From Strigamia acuminata (taxonomy: Eukaryota; Arthropoda; Chilopoda; Geophilomorpha; Linotaeniidae), in NCBI GenBank assembly GCA_949358305.1, contig OX442314.1, positions 21,259,060 to 21,323,059 of the forward strand: DNA of 64,000 nt. Reading direction: 5' to 3'. The stretch's first letter is position 1; every line of letters begins with the position of its first letter. A model generated the notes under the pieces. It saw nothing but the letters and a program-made list of their open reading frames with translations, did not search any database and was not told the origin of the DNA. The position numbers and the translations under genes were made by a program. Shown here piece after piece: positions 12,222 through 23,339 of this stretch.

Positions 12222-15200
12222 AACCTTTTTCTATTGAAATATTTAATATTTTAATATCTAATCGAGAAATTGGAACCACAATAGCACATCTGGTTTCAGT
12301 GTAACCTTCTTGTAAGTTAGAATTTGAGTTTGGCTTACCTCTAGTTCATTCCTATTACGGTAAATATCTCCTAACGCGAGGAGACAGCGTGCTTGTGACG
12401 GGCGATCGTTGGTTTGTAGCGACATTTGAAGCGCTTCCTAAATGAAAAGAAAAGAAAAGAAGAAAAAGATATAAAATAAAATTAACGCGTTCACGGTGTA
12501 AAGTTTTTATTAATTTTCACGTTTCAACTTTAATAGGGGTAATAGGGATCGATGTGAAAAGGGGAGTTATTGCTTTGGAAAAGAGAGAGAAAGGGAAAGA
12601 GAAAGAGAGAGTAGGGTCAGTGAAGTTAAGAAGCTGAACTCGTTGATATTTCAAACGAGACAAAAACCTCGGCGGAGTTTCTCATTTCTCTCTGGAGACG
12701 CCGCCGTCGCAAAAGAGAAGCCAGATTGATCACGTGTCCCTTTTAACCGTGACAATCAGTTGTCGTCGGGGGCATCAAACCGACAATGCGGTACGGTTCA
12801 GCTGTCAAACTAATCCGTGTTGTGCCAAGTGGAAGTTGATGCAAAATGATTTGCATTTGTAAAGACGATGCGCAACGCACGTCGGGCAACGAATTCGCGT
12901 TGGGTCGAATCAAAATCTGAATTATTTATCCGCGCAACTCGCAACTCGCAACTCGCAGTCGTCTGTGTTTCCAATTTGACTATATATATGCAACTGTTAT
13001 TAATTTAGAGTTGCTCCACTCTTATTTAAAATTGAAACAAATGGTGCAAATTAAGGGCGGGTAAAAAAAAAAGGTTTTCTTTGTAAATTTAGCTTGTTTT
13101 TCTTTCGCTTTTTCTTCATGAATCAGGAGTGGAAACGAATTATTTAAATTTTATTTTTACACATTTTCTTTGTATTCAAATGGGGGGGAAGGAATGAAGC
13201 ATTTTATTGTGCAATTTTCTTTATTTTCTTTGAAAATGTTTAATTAAATAGTTGGCTGTTTTGACAATAGTGGTTGGGTTTTGTCGTGCGGGAATGCGCG
13301 AGAAGAGTCGAAAGAAAAGGGCGGCGTTGGTGGAGTGACGAGGATGGATAGGTCAGTGTTAATGGCTTTCAAACAAGTGCCAGGAAAATAGAGTTGGCTC
13401 GTGGTTCCAAAAAGAACGGATTAGTTCGTATGGAGTAGTCGGTAGTCAGCAAGAACGGGCAAAGCTGCTGCGAGCAAATAAATGTACCCACGCTGAATTC
13501 GAAAGCAGAAAGCAAAAATACTCTTGCTCAATTTATCATTGTTTGCTTCATTCTGATTGTTGTACACTAAAGTCAAAGCTCATTTTTATGTTTTATTAGT
13601 GCTAAAATTAAAATGGCTACCCTGCACTACGGTAACAAATACCGATAGACGAGTTCTGCGATCTGGGTGCATTTCTCGATCTAACTTAAAACATGGCGGC
13701 CGATTTAGTCTGTTTTTCAGTCGCAGTGGGCATGCGCACGACATTTAAACAACTTTGTGAATACGCCTATTTTTAAAGTAAGCATGAAAAGCGGACTTGT
13801 TTTTATTTTGTTGGTTTGGAGTGCTTGTTAATTGAGATTTATTAGTGGACCTTATATTTTTTAAGCTTTCGAACCCATTGCGTATTGTTGGACTTTTTAT
13901 CTAGTGGTGTTATGTCGTCAAGGTATATTTTCATCTTGTGCATATGTGAAAATTCCACCCACTCAACACGACCCTTCGAATCATTTTGTTAAACCTGAAA
14001 GGTAGTTGTAAGTCACTGAGGAGTGAGGACGCACACTTCAATTATTTCTTCAGTTCATGCGACGCCAAAACATTAAACCGCTTTTCTTTTTTTTTTTAAA
14101 TTTACACTAGTGAAACTTAATTAATTTTACATTTTTTTTATGCCGGAAATGACGGAAAATTATTGTTTACTTTATAAAAAAAAAAATAAAAAATTTTAAA
14201 TTTTTTTTTTTAAAAAAAATTTAAAAAAAATTGCAAGATGGCAGAAAATAATTGAAAATTTAGTCAGTAAATAACGAACCCTGCTTGCCCCTCATCTGCA
14301 TTTTGCAATATAACCTTAAATCCCCTCCATCTCTCTCTCATCCTCCATTTTGTGTCTGCGGCAGCCATGATGAAAATCAATAGAAAGGACATGCCACTTT
14401 TTGATAGTGGGGTAGAATTCGTTTTCACGGTAAATAAAATTAAAGATGGTGTTTCGAAGATGATCAATTAGACTTTAAGTTTGCGAGATTATCTTGTCTG
14501 ACTCGAGATGCGAAGATTGGAGCGCCGTTGATGCTATACGGGGTTTTCGCTCTTGATTCGAAATGGCAAGAGACGACTTTTAATTGTAACTATTTTAGAA
14601 TTAAAAATGAGAGTCGGTCGATTTTGCGGTTTGCTTAAGCAAAGTTTTGTGTCACAAGTGAAATTTCGAGATCGCTAGCCTTTTATTTTTCGACCATAAA
14701 GGCACCTCGACAGCATCCAGCCAGGGGATTGAATAAAGGGCTACAACTTGAAAATAGATAAATTTTGCAAGTTATAGTTTCATATTTTATGGAGATTGGA
14801 ATCGAACTAAAAGGGAAAGGATAAAAAATCTATTTTATGTTGGAAATTCTTGTCTATTTTGTTTAAACTAAATAAAGAATGATGGGAGATAAACTGGTTT
14901 CACCTGCACTACGAAAACGAGGCTCGTTCGTAATTTACAGGCGACAAAAGATAAAATTGTCGGACAAAAACACAAACACAAAACTCGTAAGGACCAAGAT
15001 TTGGGATTTTGAAATCCTTCAAAATCCTAGAAATCCTGGAAATCCATAAAATCTTACAAATTGTTTCGCAAATTGTAGCAAAATAAAGCAAAATCTTTAA
15101 AGAAATTTGCTTGAATTTCTGTGAAATCCTGAAATCTTCAAGATTCAACAGGATTTCAAAATCTTGCATGCAATATTTGTGATTGGCTACACCCCCGTGC

Positions 15201-17933
15201 AAAAGCAGCAGACCTTGAGCCAAGTTTCGGTCGTGCCTGCAAAAAGATGGCGGAGTCCTGGCAGCTACAAACACGGGTTAATCAAGATGGTGGCCCGATT
15301 TTTCAATACCCCCAAGCGCCAGATGTAGGAAATGCAATTTACGAAACAGAAAAAAGAAGAAAAAAAAATCGTTTACCTGACAGCAATCGGCTGCTTCGGC
15401 CAACCGTCCAAGTTTCCTGAGTGGGGTGACCAAATGTACGAGAGCTAAACGTACGAATTTACAACTCAAACTTTTGGATATTTCGTGAGCACGGCTGTGG
15501 AATCGCAAACTCTTTTCATAGTCTTTGAGAAATGCAAATACTTGTCCAAGTCCGATTAGTGCCAGTACTTGCAACTGGGCATCCGTCAACTGACCAGCGA
15601 GTCGCAAAGCCGCATCGTAGTATTCGACCGCTTTAGCGAAATTCGCCAAACCCAAGTAGGCAGCACCGAGGACCAAATGAGCATGTCCCGCTAAACATGG
15701 ATCGTGAGCTTGGTCCCGAAGAGCATGATGACAATAGTCCAACGTACGACCGAAATCTCCTTGTTTCTCAGCACCACGGGCTAAATTGAGATACGCCTGT
15801 GCTCTCATGCTCGGTGAATCAAGTCTTGTGGCGAGATCCAGTTGAGTAAGACCACAAGCTACCAATTCGCCGTATCTAAATCAAATTAAAACCAAAGACA
15901 ATATTAAAGGATCACTGCGCGAAAGAGAGAAAGATGGAAAGAAAACTCATTAATTTTTAAATTGCTCTTTTATGCTAACTTTTCCATTTAATTTTCAACT
16001 ATTCGCATGCAAATTTGTCTCGCCAGAACTAAATTGACAAATGCAATTTTTTAAACAATGCCGTTTTGGCAAATTGGAATAACGGTTGTAAAAAAAAAAA
16101 TTGATTTTTTTTAATCATTTGGTTCAGGGATAATTAAAATCTTGTTGCGTTTGACTTGACAAATATTTAAAAAAAATTTTAATGCAATTATCGTAGTTTT
16201 AATAGCATTTCATTAAGCCCGTTTAGTACGGAGTTGCGCCCAAAGTTCAGATTAGGTTTCACAAAAACTTCCCTTGACTACTGTAAAATCACTGTAACCA
16301 AGCGAAGTTTTTTTTTGTCCATTTCCTTCGTTCGACTATATTGATTCGTTGTTTTTCATTAACAACGAGGTGAATTGTGCTTGCAAAAAAATGGCGGACA
16401 TGGCAGTTTGGAAGGAATCACTATACTGGTGCGCCTTAGCGGGGCAGAAATGTGGGTTAATCGAGATGGCGGCCTCATTTCCCGGACCGGTGGCAAAACC
16501 AAAATCTTATTACACGTTTTTGCCACATAAATCGAAATAATTTTCTTATCAGATTGCTGTTAAGTTCTTTACCGACTCAACTAACGTTTGATGACGCGGA
16601 ATGTTCGTCACGAACTTCCGGTTTCCGGTGAAATCGCATATCAATATTTTAAGAATGGAAGATTATGCCGTCACACGTATTACCCCTGCCACCTTTTGCA
16701 ATTTAATGCTGAGAATAAAAAATGCTTAATAGCATAGCACTTTTTGAAATTACCACGGGAACGTAAATGGTTTGAACATTGAAGTACGAGCACGCGAACG
16801 TACGCGCACACACACCCTTTGCTTTGCTTTGCTTTGCTTAGTTCTACAAAAGAGTATCGGTTTACGAGGTCATTTTTAATAAGGAATTTAACTTTTTTCA
16901 TTAACCGTAAAATGTGCACTTGAGTATTCATCAACTGTGGTCTTTTATTGGATATGCTGGGACATTGTACATATCATTTGTTTGACACGGAAATCATTAA
17001 ATCCAATTAAAGGATTATGAAATTAAGCCGATTTTGAGTTATTCTTGAACGATTCAATAAAACTCTCAATTTTTATGTTTGTATTTGTATATATTTTTTT
17101 AAACGTCAGAATTAATTAATAGATTCGCATATATGGCTTTAAAATACTGCAGTCAAATTATTCATGGACTTTTGCGAGAAATTTGACGTTTTTGAACAGA
17201 ATTTTACTAATTTAATTCTTCCGTTTTCAACTTGTGGGCAGTTTAGAAATTGCCAACTCTTCTGTTCTTCAGCTTCATTTAAAAGGACTCGTTTTCAGGG
17301 TTTTCGGATGTGCAGACTGTCCACTTTAATACAGAGTTCCCTCACTTCAATGGCGGATTTCGCTCGCGAAAAATTAATCACGGAATGGAAAGAGATTTGC
17401 AGCAAAACTATAAACTCGTTTATACATGTTGTAGGGAAAACAAAATGGAAGATTATGCAGATTAGCAATTCAAGTGGGCGTAAAGTAGGAGAACTAGAGA
17501 AGCCAAAATGGCGGCATATAACCACATTACATTCACTTTACTTGTAAAACCACTCACTTTCCGTGCAACTTTCTTTAAAACTAACCAAAACGGTAACACC
17601 ACCACAAAAACAAAATGGCGGGGATAAATCTCACTAAATGATAAACCAATCGCCATATTGAAGCAGCGCGAACATTTGTTTGCCCCCTCCAAAAAAAAAA
17701 ATTTTTTTAGGAATGCTGGAAGCGGATAGGGGGATTGTACATAATGCAAACGGTACTTACCTTCCACAATCGGAATGTGCATCGCATAAATATCCGAGCG
17801 CGATAAAACGATCGGATGTGTCGGTGAGCAGACGGAGCGCTCTCCGCCAGCATCGACTCGCGTTTTCGGGTCTCTGGTTCTGGTACAGCCGTAGCCCATG
17901 CTCCATGTGATGTCGGCCTAACCGCTGGCCCAT
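10795..17933 (-). CDS. RAPSN: Rapsyn (43 kDa acetylcholine-receptor clustering protein)
   Basis: Peripheral membrane scaffold that clusters nicotinic receptors at synapses. Seven coding exons, transcribed right to left: 17761-17933, 15377-15875, 12339-12437, 11661-11798, 11544-11597, 11136-11335, 10795-10921; 1290 nt, 429 aa (vertebrate rapsyn about 412). Seen: MGQRLG start with a myristoylatable Gly2, tandem TPR helices (YLNLARGAEKQGDFGRTLDY, LGQVFAFLKDYEKSLRFHSR, LGDIYRNRNELE, RLGQAQVLMGMAKTM), a coiled-coil-like segment, and a complete RING-H2: CGVC, LPCAHIFHAKC, CPEC. Every splice phase agrees. The C-terminus is DCDQHDSIM. The frame is also open for about 120 codons upstream of the chosen Met, but the conserved MGQ argues for 17933. 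The RING loop between the sixth and seventh ligands is long and very basic (ERERRRKKR). Confidence 0.95.
12191..12222. repeat. (AAAT)n microsatellite
   Basis: About eight uninterrupted AAAT/AATA tetramers in a rapsyn intron. Confidence 0.9.
13673..13752 (+). repeat. Dispersed 80-bp repeat, copy 1
   Basis: Begins TCTCGATCTAACTTAAAACA and contains ATGGCGGCCGATTTAGT. About 85% identical to the reverse strand of 42008-42087. In both copies an ATG lies in a YY1-like ATGGCGGC context and the frame reads MAADLV for its first residues, then diverges. Confidence 0.75.
15243..15290 (+). repeat. Dispersed ATGGCGG-bearing repeat, short copy
   Basis: Contains AGATGGCGGAGTCCTGGCAG and, after a few bases, GGGTTAATCAAGATGGTGGC. 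The same two blocks, in the same order, occur at 16385-16475 with a longer spacer, indicating a shared dispersed repeat. Confidence 0.55.
15876..17760. other. Rapsyn intron 1 (1.9 kb)
   Basis: First coding intron of rapsyn. It contains several ATGGCGG motifs (about 16391, 16467, 17351, 17508 and 17615), a repeat related to 15243-15290, and a small CTTTG microsatellite (16820-16840). The open frame at 17164-17547 (plus) and that at 17462-17899 (minus) have no recognised features. Confidence 0.55.
16385..16475 (+). repeat. Dispersed ATGGCGG-bearing repeat, long copy
   Basis: Contains AAATGGCGGACATGGCAG and, 45 bp on, GGGTTAATCGAGATGGCGGC, matching the paired blocks at 15243-15290. Confidence 0.55.
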
Positions 17934-19880
17934 GGCGGGACCAGGACCCGCCCCCAACGGGGGCATAGTCTTGGTTCCCTCCCCCCGATCGCTTGAGCCC
18001 CGCACTTGACCGGGAGAAGCGACCGTGCTTGTTGCCGACCGACTGATGCTCGGATGCCGATGCTGATCGTCCTTGTTGCTTCCCTGCTTCGGATCGATAA
18101 GTTCGAGGGAGTGAAGGGGGCTGCTCGTGTTTGACGTCACGCCGTGACGTTCATGCGCGATTCGCGATGTTGCAACGGTGGTTTCAAAGGAGACGGGATA
18201 AAAAGTGTCGTGTTGTTTCTTTCTTTTTGTCAAATGAAATGTCTGTCGCAAGTGAACCACGACAATGGAAATTATTGTCGAGTGATGGCACAAACGTAGT
18301 TTAATAATTCTTTTGGATTGGGATTACGGATGATCAATTTTTCGATTAATAAATTTACATTTTGCTGTTTTTTTTTTTAATTTTTTTTTTTAAATAATTT
18401 TGTTTTTTGTTTTTTTAAATTCTTTAGTTTTAAATTTTTTTTTTTTTTGGAAAGAAATCTCTGGATTTTGAAATTCTAATTAAATTTGTGAAAAAATGAT
18501 GGCAATCGATACTAATTACTTTAGATTTGATGAATTGAATACAGTCGGCTGATCCTGTCAGTTTGATGTGTTGTTACATGTGTTCAAAATCATTATGGAA
18601 AAAGACTAGTTTGGCAATGTAATGAAATTGTATAAATATGTGTTTGGAGTTTGTTGGTTTGTTTGTGACTGCACGCTTGCATTGCTAACATGTACAGAAA
18701 TGTATAGACACGGCAAGTCACTCGGGTCAAATATCTACACACAAATATCATTTAGAAGTCAATTGTGGTTTCGATTCTGTAATAACCCTTTTTGTTCTGT
18801 AATTTGTTCACTTTTCTGTTATCTTTTTTTCTTTTTTTGGTAAAGTGAGACGTTTACTATTGATCAATACTGATCCAACTTAAAGAGTATTGGTGTGTTG
18901 ACTCGTCTATCAAATTTAAGGATGACAATCACACAAAATGCTTTCAACATTTGGAGTAAAAATATGAATAAATTTCTGTTGGCTATTTGTTTTTGCTTCT
19001 AAAAGAATATTAAAAACTATTGGAACATTTATTGGCTTTTTATTTCACTGGTTTGTATTTATTTTAAATTTTATTTTAGAATGTAGCGTTTGTGTTTATA
19101 GCTACGGTTGATATTTCATCATGAATTATGTAAATATCATGTGATGTTGTCTTGGTCTTGTTGAAGATGACTAAGTGCTGTGCATTTTGTATTTGTATTC
19201 AACTGTTGTTTATTATGATTTTATTTTAGAATTTATTGATTAAAAGTGACCTAAAATGAAGAAAAAATCCACAAATTAATAAATAAAAATCATTTGTTTA
19301 ATTTTTTAAAATATGTTATTACATTATAACAATAATCAAATTGTGTTTAAGAGTTAATAACCATTCTAGCAACAATAAAAATAGAAGAAAAATGACTTCT
19401 TGAGCTTAACGTTCAATCATCCATTACTCAAGTGAGGTAGGCTTTTGGGGGGTGGGGTTTATGATGAATGATCTGAGGTAAGGAAGATAAGGGTGGTGAA
19501 AAGTAAGTCATCCCCTTACAAGAGCCATATCCCTCTTTTTACCCCTAGTGACCTTTTCAAGTAGCACTTAGGGTGTTAAATTGCACTTTGGTGAAAACAC
19601 ACAAATAGTGTTTAAAAAATACCTTTACGAACGTTTCAATTCAATCCATTTTAAAACTATATTTGATTTACATTCTCTCTAAAAATTAGGACCGGTTCGA
19701 TAGAATTGTTCATATATTGAAAAATACATATAAATATAAGAGTTTTCTTAAAAATTACATCTAAAATTGTGACCTGACACGATCAATGAAATAAATACGT
19801 CTAAAAATGTTGTTTTTAATCTCGAGGAACCCTTCGTCTCTCAACTGTCGCCACTGGAAGCCACTAAAGTGGCCGTTGGG
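17934..19880. other. Rapsyn 5' UTR/promoter and intergenic gap to MRF
   Basis: About 1.9 kb between the rapsyn start codon and the MRF stop, both minus strand. The proximal 360 bp (to about 18293) is GC-rich and open in the rapsyn frame, so it is probably 5' UTR. A perfect CRE, TGACGTCA, is at 18132-18139, next to TGACGTTC. CANNTG E-box matches such as CACTTG (about 18004) and CATGTG (about 18576) occur. The rest is AT-rich, and the MRF 3' UTR should lie at its right end. Confidence 0.5.
18132..18139. promoter_or_regulatory. CRE palindrome upstream of rapsyn start
   Basis: TGACGTCA, the full cAMP-response/ATF consensus, about 200 bp upstream of the rapsyn ATG, with a second half-site TGACGTTC ten bases further along. 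Functional role is inferred only from the motif. Confidence 0.45.
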
Positions 19881-21732
19881 TTAGTGTAGAATGACGTCTT
19901 CCGGTCCACTGGTTACTTCAGTCGGTGGTGAAATCCTTTCTACAATAAGGGAAAGACAGTCCAAACTGGACGTTGTGCTTATTGCTGTGTCTGCAAATCC
20001 TTTAAAAGAAAGAAAAAATAAATAAATAAATGTTACATTTTCTTCTTCTTTTGTCGCTGTGTTTTATTTAACTGAAAATTGATGTGCTACCTTGAGACAG
20101 CGGTGAAAAGTGGCACTCGTGGAGCACTGTGTGTTGCAGTCTTGAGTTTGCCACGCTCGCAGTTGTCTGAAATGAAAATACTGTCAAGCGCTTTTGAAGA
20201 AGAAGAAAAAAAATGTAATAATAAAATTTGCACTTGTAAATGGGATTTTTTTTTTCAAAGAAGAAGAAGAAGAAAAAAGAAATTGAAATGATCTGGTTAA
20301 TCGAAAACAGCGGGATTTGTAGCAACTCGGGGAATTTATCTTCATCAACTGGTGAAAATCTATGAAAACCTGGCATGACTTTATCACGAATCGAGCTCTT
20401 CTCGAATCTCGTTACGGTGGCATCGCGAGATCGCGACAGTTTAATGCTGAACTGACACTGCGATAACTCGTCCTTAGATCTGAAAACTAAGGCTTTAATC
20501 TAAGATTGAAGTTTTTAAATTCAAGTAATTTGATATAGTTATGCATAATGCTTGGCAATAGTGAACGATGGGGACAATATCTATGTAAATTTTCAGTATA
20601 ATGACATTCCAATGTATAAACTCGGGCATCTGCGTGAGTTTAGAAACACAAAAATCTCATTTAGATATAAATGATCGCATGCATCGCAGTTGTTGGGATT
20701 ACATGTATATATGCAATATAATCTGTTTTCAACAACAAACAGCCATTCTACACTTGTATCAGTATCACAATAAATTAATTAGCAATAAAAAATGTAAAAA
20801 CTATTGGCTTTTTAATGAAATTTGTCATTCTCTAGCGAAATTCGATGGTAAAAATAACATTATTGCAATATTCCAATCAATACTTGATCCAACGAGTAAT
20901 CTTCACTCGTACAAATGAATTACGCTCATTTAGCTTAACTTTTACTAAACGGAGATTTAGATCACGTAGAAAACGAGGCTTCCTATTCCTAAATTTAGCA
21001 CGAAGAAATGTTTTGGAAACGCAGTGCTGCCAATTGAATTTCTCTCGCACAGTAAATCACGTGGTGAAAATAAACAATCCGTACACAATATCTTTTTTTC
21101 TTATACCGTATATATATATTGTACAATAAAGTTTGCTGAATGGAAAATCCATGCTTACCCGCTTATCTACAAAGCGTCACATGTGATCTAATAAATACTA
21201 CCACCGACGATGATCGCAAGATATCGAAAAGTCGTTTGTTTTGTTTTGTTTTTGTTAGATTTTAGTGCCGTTAATAGAGAGTTTGCGGACATGCCTTTTT
21301 CCTTATAAAAATCGCATTGAAATAGATGCTTAGTGTATGTGCACTTACATTTAATCCGCAGTCGGAAGCACATCCTCGACTACCGTGCAACAACTCTTCA
21401 AGATTTTCGATGTACTCAATTGCACTTCGGAGGATCTCCACTTTAGCCATCCTCTGGTTAGGATTTGAGCACGTCCTTCGTTTTAGCAGTTCGAAAGCTT
21501 CATTGACCTTCTTGAGTCGTCGTCTCTCTCTCAAGGTAGCAGCTTTTCGTCTATCAAACGACCCGCCGGACCTTTTCTTGCAGGCCTTACATGCCCATAA
21601 GAGACACGTGGGAGGCGAGAGCACGTGTGGGACATGGTCCGTGGTCAACTCGTCGGCAAAGTCATCTTCGTCGTCTTCGTAGATATCCGATGAGCTGCTA
21701 ACTTGGTTGTCGAATCTGCAGCTGTTCCGCAT
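19881..21732 (-). CDS. nau: Myogenic regulatory factor (MyoD family bHLH)
   Basis: Muscle-determination transcription factor binding E-boxes as an E-protein heterodimer. Four coding exons on the minus strand: 21349-21732, 20350-20472, 20091-20166, 19881-19999; 702 nt, 233 aa. Seen: the Cys-rich MRF block [15 protein letters not shown], basic region [20 protein letters not shown] with the myogenic Ala-Thr pair, helix-loop-helix through [20 protein letters not shown], and the family's C-terminal helix [16 protein letters not shown]. The middle exons are less conserved: exon 2 is best joined through an acceptor at CTAAG/GACGAG and a weak donor CCA/GTTGAT, chosen by phase. The N-terminus is short; an upstream ATG in another frame (from 21777) overlaps this start, so an extra 5' exon remains possible. 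Confidence 0.9.
20473..21348. other. MRF intron 1
   Basis: About 880 bp. Open frames at 20601-20918 and 20845-21129 show no family features. A TATATATAT tract is at about 21109-21118. An intronic muscle enhancer could be here, but no diagnostic cluster was seen. Confidence 0.5.
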
Positions 21733-22175
21733 CTTGTACAGTCTGCAGTGGAGTCTGGATTTTGGCTGAAGGCATCATGTGACTGCAGGCACCGCCCAGA
21801 GACAGGGCAGCCACTGATGGGGATTCAGGGTGGGAACCTTCGATGGTACTTTTTATGGGACACACCCATAGTGAAGTTTCACCTTTTCCGATTGGGATGA
21901 GTGTGTGGTGTTGGGGTTTGTCACCAGGCGGTAGCAGAAACCGAATCGAATAAAATACACCAAAATATACTTTAAAAACAAGTTTTTTGTTTTTTTGTTT
22001 TTTTGTTTTTTTTTTTAATGAGAGGACAATTAAAGGCAAAAATAAAGATGTCCTTATTTAGACATTGGGGTAAGTTTCTAGAATCAAGTTGGGTTTTTAA
22101 AAAATTTAAATACAACAAATGAAATTTAAGATTTCCAAACATTAACTATTTCTATTTTTCTGTGAAACTTTGAAA
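21733..22175. other. MRF 5' flank
   Basis: Probable 5' UTR and promoter of MRF (minus strand). On the minus strand a 26-codon upstream ORF runs from 21777 to 21698 and overlaps the MRF start in another frame. A TTTTTTG microsatellite is at 21983-22016. Confidence 0.5.
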
Positions 22176-22363
22176 TAGCGGTGTCCAACACATTTTATTT
22201 TAGGTTCTAGTGTTTGTTCTTTTGGACAGGAAACAGCATTATAATAACAACAATTTTTTTTATGAAAATGAAGAAATTTTTTTTAAACGTGAAATTATTT
22301 TTCAGGAATTGATAAAATTAAATTGTTATTCATTATGTGGCCCCAAAAGGTTGGACACCCCTG
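22176..22363. mobile_element. Non-autonomous hAT-like element (188 bp)
   Basis: Left end TAGCGGTGTCCAAC and right end GTTGGACACCCCTG form inverted termini of the type seen in hAT elements. Flanks CTTTGAAA (22168-22175) and CTTTAAAT (22364-22371) match at 6 of 8 bases, a decayed 8-bp target duplication. No coding capacity. Confidence 0.65.
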
Positions 22364-22470
22364 CTTTAAATCATGTGCGTGCAAATTAATATTTACCGTT
22401 TTTAGTTATTATCGGAATAAAATTGATAAATTAAGTTGAAATATAATGCATGTTACACGACTGTTTGATC

Positions 22471-22589
22471 GAGAACTGCCATACCATGCTGAAAACACCG
22501 GTTCTCGTCCGATCCCCGAAGTTAAGCAGCATCGGGCCTGGTTAGTACTTGGATGGGTGACCGCCTGGGAATCCCAGGTGCTGTTCTCG
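22471..22589 (+). rRNA. 5S ribosomal RNA
   Basis: A 119-nt sequence with the full 5S layout: terminal helix GAGAAC/GTTCTC (22471-22476 with 22583-22588), CCATACCATGCTGAAAACAC, the internal control region including GAAGTTAAGCAGCATCGGGC and TGGTTAGTACTTGGATGGGT, and GACCGCCTGGGAA. A T7 run at 22594-22600 is a Pol III terminator. It looks intact, although the terminal stem differs from the commonest metazoan 5S, and only one copy is in the window, so a dispersed variant gene or pseudogene is possible. Confidence 0.93.
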
Positions 22590-22593
22590 GCTA

Positions 22594-22600
22594 TTTTTTT
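22594..22600 (+). terminator. Pol III T-run terminator of 5S rRNA
   Basis: Seven Ts immediately downstream of the 5S terminal stem. Confidence 0.8.
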
Positions 22601-23303
22601 TATGTTTCAGTTATATTTTTTAAAACACGATGATAAAGATGAGGTTGAAATGTCCTGCAAGTGGACTTATGGGCTGTGGGACCATTTATTTCGAACGACC
22701 CTTTTTAGACCCTATTTGAATAAAAATTTCCAAACAAAAATTCGGGGGCCCCGAAAGTATAAATCTACATTTGCGCCTCTCCTTCGTTTTTAGCCAAGAA
22801 TTTGTATTTTTTCATTCATTAATAATGCAAATTCAAGCAACCAATGAACCAAACAGTCATACAAATTCTATTTTCTAACCGAAAAACAAAACTAAGCCTA
22901 TTTAAAAGTTTATTTTTGTAAATTTAAACAGTCCGCTCGTTTATATTTTTTAAACCAATCTAAATGTAAAATTTTACAAGTTAAATTTTACATTTAGACT
23001 GGTTTAAAAAAATATAACCAAGTTTTAATGACTTAAATGCCTTGTGAGTGTCAATCTTTAGTTGAAATGCATTTCTTTTATCTATTGTCTTCTTATTGTG
23101 TCACAAAATTGGAATTTTCACCTGGGGCCAACGTTTGAATCTAGTTTTCTCATAAATAAAAAAACAACATTCTTTTTTAATGTTCAAGAGTAAAAGAAAC
23201 ACCGTGACAATGACCTCTTCACTTTCACCTTGACTATTCATCAGTGAACACCGGTAACTCCGGTTACTCACTTAAAAGGGCTGTTTCCATTCTCTGCATA
23301 AAC
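22601..23303. other. Intergenic, 5S to LPMO, with inverted repeat
   Basis: About 700 bp. Contains a fold-back repeat at 22941-23016 and otherwise AT-rich DNA. The LPMO 5' UTR and promoter should lie near 23200-23303. Confidence 0.5.
22941..23016. repeat. Inverted repeat with 34-bp arms
   Basis: Left arm from 22941 (TTATATTTTTTAAACCAATC) and right arm ending about 23016 are near-perfect reverse complements with an 8-bp loop; one G/A difference (CCAATC versus GACTGG) and a 1-bp indel. Probably a small fold-back element. Confidence 0.8.
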
Positions 23304-23339
23304 ATGACTATTACAAAACGGATTCATTTCATATCAGCC

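Larger units (their letters stand above)
12438..15376. other. Rapsyn intron (2.9 kb)
   Basis: Intron between rapsyn coding exons 2 and 3. It includes a GA-rich purine tract (about 12570-12615), CG-rich stretches near 12700-12960 and 13290-13350, one copy of an 80-bp repeat shared with 42008-42087 (at 13673-13752), and an ATGGCGG-containing repeat at 15243-15290. No additional exon with rapsyn similarity is needed: the flanking exons join in frame. Confidence 0.6.

Noticed and set aside
17164-17899. Open frames in rapsyn intron 1
   Set aside because: No domain or splice support; composition looks non-coding.
22446-22793. Open frame across the 5S gene
   Set aside because: Its centre is the 5S rRNA sequence; not a protein.
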